64,000 bases of DNA from Flavobacteriales bacterium (GTDB lineage: Bacteria > Bacteroidota > Bacteroidia > Flavobacteriales_F > PHOS-HE28), in the NCBI GenBank assembly GCA_030584065.1, contig CP129489.1:892640-956639 (forward strand), written 5' to 3'. The notes under the pieces are model-generated. The model was given only the letters and a program-made list of their open reading frames with translations. It was not told where the DNA came from and did not search any database. This document shows, piece by piece, positions 56,797 to 64,000 of this stretch. The translations under genes and the position numbers were made by a program. Positions within the stretch are counted from its first letter, which is position 1. The number at the start of each line of letters is the position of its first letter.

Positions 56797-59700
56797 ATGC
56801 CCATGCGCCATCCCATCCTCTTCCTCTTCTTGCTGCTCACGGCAGCGGCTCAGGCGGCTACCTACTACATCTCGCCGACCGGCAACGACGCCAACAACGG
56901 CACCAGCTCATCCACTCCATGGCGCACGATCGACCGCGTGAACCAGATCTCCTTCTCGCTAGTGGCTGGTGACCGGATCCTTTTCCAGCGCGGCGGCACC
57001 TACCGCGGAAAGCTCAACATCAACGGCAGCGGAACGGCCGCTTCCTACATCGAGGTGGGCGCCTACGGAACGGGCGACCAGCCCATCATCAGCGGCAGCG
57101 TGGCGGTGACCGGCTGGACCCAGCACAGCGGAAACATCTGGCGTGCACCCATGACCCAGCTCGTGCGGCACATCTACGTGGATGGCGCCCTGCAGACCAT
57201 CGCGCGCTTCCCCAATACGGGCTGGCTCCGCGTGGACCAGGCCACCAGCACAAGCCTCACCGATGCCGAACTCACCCAGGCCAGCGGCTACTGGAACGGC
57301 GCCACCGCCGTGATCCGGACGACCAATTGGAGCTACGATACCGCCCGCGTGTCCGCGTTCAGTAACGGGGTGCTCACGCATACGAGCACCGGAAACAACC
57401 TCCAGAGCCAGCAATGGGGCTATTTCCTGCGCAACAAGCTGGCGCTGCTCGATGCCCCTGGGGAATGGTTCCTGGATCGCGCGGCCGGGCAACTCTACCT
57501 GTGGTGCCCGAACAACGCCAACCCCAACAACGTGCTGGTGGAGGCCAGTGTCATGGACTTCGGCGTGTACGTGAGCTGGCAGCGCCACCACATCAAGATC
57601 GACGGTCTCCACTTCAAGCACCAGCACACCGCCTCAATCCGGGTCTCCGGCACCTCCGATCTGGAGGCCATGAACTGCTCCTTTACCGATGTCTACCAAG
57701 CGGTGATGAGCACCGGGAACAACCAGAGCTTCCACCACTTCAACATACTCAGGACCTACGGGACGGCGATCTACCTGCTGGACAACAATACCAGCGTGAC
57801 GCACTGTACGCTGCGCGACGTGGCGATGGTGCCCGGGCTGGGAGAGAAGGACATGGGCTACATCGGCATGCGGCTCAATGGCGCCGGCGTCACCATCACG
57901 GACAATCGGATGGAGAACATCGGCTATTGCGGCATCGCGGTGGCCAATAATGCCTTGGTGGAGCGGAACGTGATCATCAATGCCATGGCCATCCTCAATG
58001 ATGGCGGTGGCATCACCTTCGACCATGCCGACGGCGTCATCGTGCGCAACAACATCGTCCGCGACCTCATCGGCAATGTGGAGAGCTGCGCGCCCAACTG
58101 GATCAACTCGGTGCCGATGTGCCACGGCATCTACTTCGGCAACACCAGCATCAAGAACGCGCTGGTGAAGGACAATACCGTGAGCAATTGCAGCGCAAGC
58201 GGCATGCATGTGGACCACACCATGGTGAGCTCAGGCAACCGCATCGAGGGGAACGTGCTGTACAACAACGCGATCCAGCTCAGCGTCTCGGACTTCAGCA
58301 ACTACAATGGCCCCGGAGCGACCGCGCCCTATCACGTGCCTGCCTTCAATACCGTCTACTCGGGCAACGTGCTCTATAGCGTGACCAAGGACCAGCTGTG
58401 CATGCGGCAGTACCATTGCAACAGCCCCAATTGGGTGGACTACGGCACCTTCACGAACAACAGGTACTTCAGCCCCTACAACGACCGTAGCATCTACCTC
58501 TTCAACACCAACACGGGCACCCCGCGCTATTTCGCCCTGGAGCGCTGGCAAGCCACCTTCAGCGAGGATGCCGGCTCCACACGCAGCCCGCTGTACCTGC
58601 CCAGCATGGAGGTCACCTCGGTGCTCGGCTCCAATCCCGTGCCCAACGGGACCTTCGCATCGAACGTCACCGGCTGGACGGGCTGGCCCAGCCAGGGACA
58701 GCTCGCCCACAACACATCACGGCTCGATAACGGCAGCCTGCGGGTGAGCTTCACCAGCAATGCCACCTACAATACGCACAACCTGAAGCACACCACCAAT
58801 GTCCCGCTGCAGCAGGGCAGCTGGTACAGGCTGCGCTTCAGCCTGGTGAGCGACATGATGGGGGAGCTCACCGTCGGCTTCAAGGGACTCAGCCAGCTGA
58901 ACCTGCCCACCCAGGAGGGCGAGCGCGTATTCCCCTTCGATGGCAATCGCCGCGACGTGGAGCACTTCTTCCAGAGCACCATCACGGATCAGGGCTCCTG
59001 CCAGTTCACCTGCCTATACACAGAGGGCATCTACTACCTCGACAATGTGTCGCTGGAGCGCGTGACCGCCGTACCGGTCAACCCGTTCCAATCGCACGTG
59101 CTGCTGGCCAACGAGCAGCCCACTGCGCAGGTCTTCTCCGTGCCCAGCGGATGCTGGAAGGATGTGGACGGCAATGTGCAGGGCGCAACGGTCACCCTTC
59201 AGCCGTACACCTCCCGTGTCATCTACCGGTTCACCGGCGCCGGCTGCAGCACGGCGCCCACGGATTGCGCCGGGGTGGTGGGCGGCACGGCTGTGCCTGG
59301 CGCAGCATGCAACGACAACAATCCCTGCACCATCAATGACGTATGGTCGGCCGACTGCCAGTGCGCAGGCACGCAGAGCACGCCTTCGGCGACCATCACG
59401 GCCGGAGGAACCACGGTATTCTGCGCGGGGGGGAGCGTGACCCTCGCTGCGAACACCGGGACCGGGCTCACCTACCAATGGCGCAACAATGGAACGGCCA
59501 TCAACGGCGCCACGGCCAGCACCTACCATGCCAGCACCGCTGGCAGCTACACGGTGTCGGTGACCAATGCCAACGGCTGCAGCGCCACCTCATCGGCGAT
59601 CCAGGTAACGCTGAATCCGGCGCCCTCCTCAACGGTCACCGCCAGTGGCCCCACCAGTTTCTGCACCGGTTCGAGCGTCACCCTGAGCGCAGCAACGGGG

Positions 59701-62100
59701 ACGGGCTTCGCCTACCAGTGGCGCAACAACGGGGCGGCCATCAGTGGCGCCACGTCAAGCACTTACACCGCCACGGCATCAGGTTCCTACTCGGTGACCG
59801 TGACCTCGGGGGGGTGCAGCGCCACGTCTGCCGGCCAGAGCGTCACCGTGAGCGCAGCTCCTGCCGCGAGCATCACGGCAGGCGGCCCCACCACCTTCTG
59901 CGCAGGCGGCACCGTGGTGCTTTCCGCGAATACGGGCACCGGCCTCACTTACCAGTGGCGGAGGGACGGAGCCAGCATCACCGGCGCCACCGGCAGCAGC
60001 TTCACGGCCACCGCTGCGGGCAGTTACACCGTGACAGTGACCAGCGGAGGCTGCAGCACCACCTCCGCGGCGGTCGCGGTTGCCGTGAACAGCGCACCGG
60101 CGGCCACCATCACGGCCGGCGGCTCCACCGGTTTCTGCAGCGGCGGAAGCGTTGCGCTGAACGCGAACACCGGCACGGGGCTCACCTACCAATGGTTCCG
60201 CAATGGTTCCGCGATCAGCGGCGCAACGGGAGTCTCCTACACGGCCTCCACGGCCGGCAGCTACACCGTTCGGGTGACGAGCGGCGGTTGCAGCACCACC
60301 TCGGCAGCGGTGAACGTGACGGTGGGCACGGCCCCCGCCGCCTCCATCACGGCTGGCGGCCCCACCACCTTCTGCAGCGGGGGCAGCGTATCGCTTGCGG
60401 CCAACACCGGAACCGGGCTCACCTACCAATGGCGCCGCAACGGCACCGCCATCAGCGGTGCAACAGCCAGCGTCTATGCGGCAGCCACGGCGGGTACCTA
60501 CACCGTGACGGTGACGAACGCCGGCTGCAGCACGACCTCTGCCGGGGTCACCGTGAATGTGACGGCCGCACCGATCGCCGCCATCACGGCAGGCGGCTCC
60601 ACCACGTTCTGCACCGGTGGGAGCGTGACGCTCAGCGCTTCCACGGGAACGGGCTACACCTACCAATGGCGCAACAACGGCGCGGCCATCAGCGGCGCTA
60701 CGGGCAGCACCTACACCGCCACCGCCACCGGTGCTTACAGTGTTGCGGTATCGGCCGGCGGGTGCACCACCGTTTCGGCCAGCACCAATGTCAACGTGTC
60801 CTCGGCACCTGCGGCATCCATCACGGCGGGCGGCAGCACCAGTTTCTGCGCAGGGGGCAGCGTGGCCCTGTCAGCCAACCAAGGCTCCGGCTTCACCTAT
60901 CAGTGGAGGCGAGATGGGTCGAGCATCAGTGGCGCCACGGCCAGCACCTACAGCGCCACGCAGGGGGGCAGCTATACCGTGGTGGTGGCCAATGGGGGAT
61001 GCAGCAGCACCTCCTCCCCGCTGGCGGTGACTGTTCGCCCGGTGCCGACCGTGACGTGCAGCGCCAGCCCGAGCACCAGCACCGTATCCGTTGCTGCCAC
61101 GGGCGGACAGTCGCCCTATGCCTATGCCTGGAATACCAGCCCCGCGCAAACGACCCCCACGGCCTCGGTAACGGCCTCGGGCACCTATGCGGTCACCGTC
61201 ACCGGAGCGAACGGCTGTTCGAGCGTGTGCTCGACCACCATCACCCTCTCCACCGCTTCGTGCACGGGAATCCGCACCGAGACCCAGGGCATCTGGGGGC
61301 TGCCGGCCACGGCAACGAACCAATCCGGCTACATGGCCAACAACTGGTCGGCGGCCTTCCCGGCGCCCAACCACCTCACCATCGGCTGCTCCGGCCGCCT
61401 GCTTCGGTTCACCACGGCCCAGGCCGTCATCAATACGCTGCCCACCACCGGTACGGCGGCGTTGCTGCCCAGCGGCACCACCGTGGACCCCGGGACCGCG
61501 ATCTCCAATACCCTTCTCGGCCATCTGGCCGCATTGAAGATCAGCGTGCGATTGGATGAGCTGAATCCTTCCTTCAGCTCATCGGATGTGCTGCTCAAGG
61601 ACATGATCGTCCGCTCGGGCACCTTCGCTGGCTGGACGGTGCAGCAGCTCGTGAATCACGCCGACCAAGCCATCGGCGGCTGCGTGGCGCAATACCCCTT
61701 GGTAACGATCGCTTCCGCATTGGCCAACATCAATCAAGGGTACCAGGGCGGAACCATGAACAACAACTATCTGCGTTGCCCGGGCTCATCCGCCATGGCA
61801 CTGGAAGGCGATTGGCCGCAGGAAGATGGCGCGGTGACCGAAATCGATGGCTCTATCCACCCGAACCCCTTCCGCGAGAGCACGACGATCACCCTGCTTG
61901 GCCTGGATACGGACCAGCGGCTGGATGTGCGCGTGTTGCGCGTGGATGGAGCCCTGGTGGACCACCTCTACGAAGGCACTGTGCCCGAAGAGGGGGCGCT
62001 GCGCCTGGGGTGGCAAGGGGCTGGGCGAGCAGCTGGCCTCTACATCCTGGTCGCCACCAATGGCGACCGGGTATTCCGCGGCAAGCTGATGGTGGAATAG
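56797..62100 (+). CDS. Giant secreted right-handed beta-helix protein with Ig-like repeats and T9SS type A sorting domain
   Basis: The product has 1,767 residues with signal peptide MRHPILFLFLLLTAAAQA. It starts with TYYISPTGNDANNGTSSSTP, the typical opening of DUF1565/parallel beta-helix proteins, and residues 40-530 contain many helix rungs (GVTITDNRMENIGYCGIAVA, NNALVERNVIINAM and others). Residues 600-760 look like a carbohydrate-binding beta-sandwich. Seven near-identical Ig-like repeats of about 79 residues follow, then an SprB-like segment, and a T9SS type A domain (SIHPNPFRESTTITLLG through AAGLYILVATNGDRVFRGK). A polysaccharide lyase or glycan-binding role is plausible, but I see no definite catalytic motif. 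Confidence 0.88.
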   Translation: MPMRHPILFLFLLLTAAAQAATYYISPTGNDANNGTSSSTPWRTIDRVNQISFSLVAGDRILFQRGGTYRGKLNINGSGTAASYIEVGAYGTGDQPIISGSVAVTGWTQHSGNIWRAPMTQLVRHIYVDGALQTIARFPNTGWLRVDQATSTSLTDAELTQASGYWNGATAVIRTTNWSYDTARVSAFSNGVLTHTSTGNNLQSQQWGYFLRNKLALLDAPGEWFLDRAAGQLYLWCPNNANPNNVLVEASVMDFGVYVSWQRHHIKIDGLHFKHQHTASIRVSGTSDLEAMNCSFTDVYQAVMSTGNNQSFHHFNILRTYGTAIYLLDNNTSVTHCTLRDVAMVPGLGEKDMGYIGMRLNGAGVTITDNRMENIGYCGIAVANNALVERNVIINAMAILNDGGGITFDHADGVIVRNNIVRDLIGNVESCAPNWINSVPMCHGIYFGNTSIKNALVKDNTVSNCSASGMHVDHTMVSSGNRIEGNVLYNNAIQLSVSDFSNYNGPGATAPYHVPAFNTVYSGNVLYSVTKDQLCMRQYHCNSPNWVDYGTFTNNRYFSPYNDRSIYLFNTNTGTPRYFALERWQATFSEDAGSTRSPLYLPSMEVTSVLGSNPVPNGTFASNVTGWTGWPSQGQLAHNTSRLDNGSLRVSFTSNATYNTHNLKHTTNVPLQQGSWYRLRFSLVSDMMGELTVGFKGLSQLNLPTQEGERVFPFDGNRRDVEHFFQSTITDQGSCQFTCLYTEGIYYLDNVSLERVTAVPVNPFQSHVLLANEQPTAQVFSVPSGCWKDVDGNVQGATVTLQPYTSRVIYRFTGAGCSTAPTDCAGVVGGTAVPGAACNDNNPCTINDVWSADCQCAGTQSTPSATITAGGTTVFCAGGSVTLAANTGTGLTYQWRNNGTAINGATASTYHASTAGSYTVSVTNANGCSATSSAIQVTLNPAPSSTVTASGPTSFCTGSSVTLSAATGTGFAYQWRNNGAAISGATSSTYTATASGSYSVTVTSGGCSATSAGQSVTVSAAPAASITAGGPTTFCAGGTVVLSANTGTGLTYQWRRDGASITGATGSSFTATAAGSYTVTVTSGGCSTTSAAVAVAVNSAPAATITAGGSTGFCSGGSVALNANTGTGLTYQWFRNGSAISGATGVSYTASTAGSYTVRVTSGGCSTTSAAVNVTVGTAPAASITAGGPTTFCSGGSVSLAANTGTGLTYQWRRNGTAISGATASVYAAATAGTYTVTVTNAGCSTTSAGVTVNVTAAPIAAITAGGSTTFCTGGSVTLSASTGTGYTYQWRNNGAAISGATGSTYTATATGAYSVAVSAGGCTTVSASTNVNVSSAPAASITAGGSTSFCAGGSVALSANQGSGFTYQWRRDGSSISGATASTYSATQGGSYTVVVANGGCSSTSSPLAVTVRPVPTVTCSASPSTSTVSVAATGGQSPYAYAWNTSPAQTTPTASVTASGTYAVTVTGANGCSSVCSTTITLSTASCTGIRTETQGIWGLPATATNQSGYMANNWSAAFPAPNHLTIGCSGRLLRFTTAQAVINTLPTTGTAALLPSGTTVDPGTAISNTLLGHLAALKISVRLDELNPSFSSSDVLLKDMIVRSGTFAGWTVQQLVNHADQAIGGCVAQYPLVTIASALANINQGYQGGTMNNNYLRCPGSSAMALEGDWPQEDGAVTEIDGSIHPNPFRESTTITLLGLDTDQRLDVRVLRVDGALVDHLYEGTVPEEGALRLGWQGAGRAAGLYILVATNGDRVFRGKLMVE
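59391..61053 (+). repeat. Seven tandem 237-bp coding repeats (Ig-like modules)
   Basis: Each unit starts near ITAGGxTxFCxGGSV, includes YQWRxxGxxIxGAT and SYTVTVTxxGCSTTSA, and is about 79 residues long. High identity at DNA level suggests recent copy-number change by recombination. Confidence 0.88.
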
Positions 62101-62113
62101 GTGTCGGCTTTGC

Positions 62114-62872
62114 TCAGATCCGTTCAAGTGCGGAGGCCGGGAGCCACCCCACTTGGTCGTTGGGCAGTGCGACCTCGACCCAGCCATTCCCTTCCTGCGC
62201 GATGCCCACCTTGGCGCCGCGGTGAAGGATGAATAGGGCTTTCGCGCCTTGCCTGGGCTCAGCCAACGCTTCCACCTTGCCTGCCATCACCACGGCTGCA
62301 TCATGCTGCATAAGCGCGCTGTGCCTCATCGAAGCGATGGTCAGGGAGACCGCCAGGCCCATGGCCGCAACGAGCGCCATGGCCCAAAGGCCGATTCGGA
62401 GCAGCCGTTGGCTGGTGAGGAGCGCCCCGGCCATGCACGCGAATAAGGCGAGGCAGGCGATGAGGGCGTTGCGGGCCCAGGAGTCAGGGTCATTCCCTTG
62501 GATGATCTGCCAGGTCCTGCCCAGAGAATGGCTGGAACCCGGGATGCGGTCCCGAACCTGCTCGTTTGCCAGGTCGAGGTTGGCGCGTATGTCAGCATCG
62601 TTCGGGGCCAGCCGAAGTCCGCGCTCATAGTGGAGCACGGCCCGTGCAACATCGCCCAGCTTGAAGTGGCAATTGCCAAGGGCCAGCTGGAGGGCCGGCG
62701 AGTCGTACCGTGAAGCCACGCTATCGAATGCGGTGAGGGCACCGGCGTAGTCCGCTTCGGAATAGGCGCGCTGGCCGGCGGCCACCATTGAATCCGCCTC
62801 GGCCTGCCGCATCGCGGCTGCCGGGGCCATGAATTGGAAGAGGGGAAGCAGGAGGAAGAGTACCCTGGTCAT
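62114..62872 (-). CDS. batE: BatE-like protein: TPR plus SH3 domain
   Basis: The product has 252 residues. A signal peptide or N-terminal helix is followed by TPR units (AAGQRAYSEADYAGALTAFD, LALGNCHFKLGDVARAVLHY, ERGLRLAPNDADIRANLDLA), two membrane helices at about residues 135-180 and a C-terminal SH3-like domain (LFILHRGAKVGIAQEGNGWV). This is the usual plan of BatE in the Bacteroidota aerotolerance operon. Its ATG overlaps the batD stop (ATGA at 62869-62872), so it is the downstream gene. Confidence 0.88.
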   Translation of the reverse strand: MTRVLFLLLPLFQFMAPAAAMRQAEADSMVAAGQRAYSEADYAGALTAFDSVASRYDSPALQLALGNCHFKLGDVARAVLHYERGLRLAPNDADIRANLDLANEQVRDRIPGSSHSLGRTWQIIQGNDPDSWARNALIACLALFACMAGALLTSQRLLRIGLWAMALVAAMGLAVSLTIASMRHSALMQHDAAVVMAGKVEALAEPRQGAKALFILHRGAKVGIAQEGNGWVEVALPNDQVGWLPASALERI

Positions 62873-64000
62873 GATGCCATGGAGCGTTCGATGCGTTGGA
62901 TGAGACTCACGGCCTCGTCGTAGACCTCCTGCCTCGGCTTGCCTTCAATGGGGGCGAATCGCGCAAGGTCGCATGCTTGGAGCAGGCGGTCGCAGTCGCT
63001 GGCCAGTTGCTCGGCAGCGGGCGCGGCGGCGAGCGCTTCCTTGAGGCGCGCTCCGCCGACCTCGGCCGCGCCGAGGCCTAGCTTATCGCTCAGGTAGCCG
63101 CGGAGGGCCTTGGACACCGCTCCGTGGAACACGGCTGGATCGTTGCTCCGCAGCGCATCGGATGCCGCGCGCAACCGCTGCCGGGCCACGCGCTCCGCAG
63201 CACGCCGCCGCATACCCTGCTCATCGGACAGCCATTTCCTGCGCCGGCGGCGCCAGGCCATCAGCAGGCCGAACGCTATCGGCGGCGCTGCCATGCCCGC
63301 CAGCCAGGGCCAGGAGCCGAAGAGGTAGGCATCCTTCCCACGAAGGCCGAATGTGCCGGTGGGGATGTACCGGATGTCCGTATCCAAGGCGGTCACATCC
63401 TTGCGCACCGGGCGATTCTGCAAGGTGGCTATGCCGCCGCCAGCGCCCGGTGCCACCTCCACCACCAAAGGTTCGCTGCTAAGGGAGCGGTAGGTGCCGG
63501 TCCGTGTGTCGAAGAAGCTGATTCCGACAGGCCCCAGCTCGAAGCGGCCGTCGTGACGGGGGATCACCGTGTACTGGAACCCACGCGAGCCGCTCATGCC
63601 TGAAGCGCTCACGTTGATGCGATCCACAACCTTCGGCTCATAGGTCTCGAAATCGGCTGGGAATTGCAGCTTGGGCGCATCGATGAGCTTGAGGTTGCTG
63701 CGACCGCTGATCCGCACCTCCACTTCGATGGCCTCGTTGACCTGGACCGCAGTGCGGTCCGCCTTCACCGACAACTCCAGCTCGCCCACGGCGCCATTGA
63801 AATCCGCGGGGGCATTGGGTGGCAAGGGGAGGGCCGTGAGCACCGCTGCATTGCTCCGCACCTCGATGGTGCTGCCTCGGTTGAAGAAGCTGCGGTTCAC
63901 CACGCACGTGAGCTGCATGGGGTCGATGCGCAGGCTCCCTGCCCGTTGCGGCAGCAGCAGCTGCTGCTTGATGGTGATCACCCTGTACCCGATGCCGTTC
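62869..64000 (-). CDS. batD: BatD family protein, N-terminus beyond the window edge
   Basis: The window contains the last 376 residues. Beta-sandwich repeats (ADRTAVQVNEAIEVEVRISG, DAPKLQFPADFETYEPKVVD) are followed by a membrane helix at about WPWLAGMAAPPIAFGLLM, a basic stretch (AWRRRRRKW) and a helical cytoplasmic tail ending RIERSMAS. The frame continues past the window edge upstream without a start that fits, so the 5-prime part is missing. BatD is a periplasmic/membrane partner of the BatA/BatB vWA proteins in Bacteroidota. It overlaps batE. Confidence 0.85.
   Translation of the reverse strand, partial: NGIGYRVITIKQQLLLPQRAGSLRIDPMQLTCVVNRSFFNRGSTIEVRSNAAVLTALPLPPNAPADFNGAVGELELSVKADRTAVQVNEAIEVEVRISGRSNLKLIDAPKLQFPADFETYEPKVVDRINVSASGMSGSRGFQYTVIPRHDGRFELGPVGISFFDTRTGTYRSLSSEPLVVEVAPGAGGGIATLQNRPVRKDVTALDTDIRYIPTGTFGLRGKDAYLFGSWPWLAGMAAPPIAFGLLMAWRRRRRKWLSDEQGMRRRAAERVARQRLRAASDALRSNDPAVFHGAVSKALRGYLSDKLGLGAAEVGGARLKEALAAAPAAEQLASDCDRLLQACDLARFAPIEGKPRQEVYDEAVSLIQRIERSMAS

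Noticed and set aside
59391-61053. CRISPR-like periodic repeats
   Set aside because: The period is 237 bp, units lie in frame within a gene and encode Ig-like modules; there are no short repeats with unique spacers.
59343-61559. 738-codon frame overlapping the Ig repeats of the giant protein
   Set aside because: It is a +1 frame through repetitive DNA; the repeats give a periodic but meaningless sequence.

Overview
The window looks like a chromosomal segment from a high-GC member of the Bacteroidota, most likely a Flavobacteriales-type organism. The signs are several secreted proteins with type IX secretion (T9SS) C-terminal sorting domains of both type A and type B, BatD/BatE homologues, an ECF sigma/FecR pair, a TonB-dependent receptor without a SusD partner, and Bacteroidota-style -7 boxes (TAnnTTTG-like) in front of genes and tRNAs. 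The assignment rests on these features, not on a marker gene.

Positions 1-25,750 are mostly core metabolism. An MscS-SbtA operon runs divergently from a TetR-isocitrate dehydrogenase operon. A SulP transporter-carbonic anhydrase pair lies close by, so bicarbonate handling is concentrated in the first 7 kb. Then come apaG, two T9SS cargo proteins, an ATP-cone/nuclease protein, hsp20, PEP synthase, dodecin, a ribosome-associated baeRF-like gene interrupted by a TAG codon, and an acetyl-CoA cluster: acetate-CoA ligase, E1 alpha, a VOC protein, E1 beta, a TerB-like protein, E2 and an acyl carrier protein.

Positions 27,120-37,231 hold the most striking region. A complete clpB lies at the right and a displaced, diverged copy of the last 214 clpB codons lies at the left. 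Between them is a tightly packed operon on the opposite strand: a small membrane protein, a phospholipase-D-like protein with a J-domain-like segment, a vWA protein, a PP2C phosphatase, a Ser/Thr kinase with Ig-like repeats, and a DUF4407 membrane coiled-coil protein. The vWA-PP2C-kinase core matches the TerY-P triad linked to stress and phage defence. The PLD-J and DUF4407 partners and the clpB insertion suggest an uncharacterised variant carried on a genomic island.

Positions 37,516-52,393 contain a giant T9SS type B protein, a sigma/FecR module whose third gene joins an STN domain to an 18-unit surface-repeat solenoid, an outer-membrane protein, a TonB-dependent receptor, an NlpC/P60 hydrolase and a thiolase.

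Positions 52,516-55,913 are a 3.3-kb mini integrative element in a tRNA-Ser gene. It has a 15-bp direct repeat at both ends, a tyrosine integrase, a membrane coiled-coil protein and a DUF3800 protein. Two more tRNAs (Pro, Arg), a 1,768-residue beta-helix/Ig T9SS protein and the bat genes (batE, and batD cut by the window edge) finish the window.
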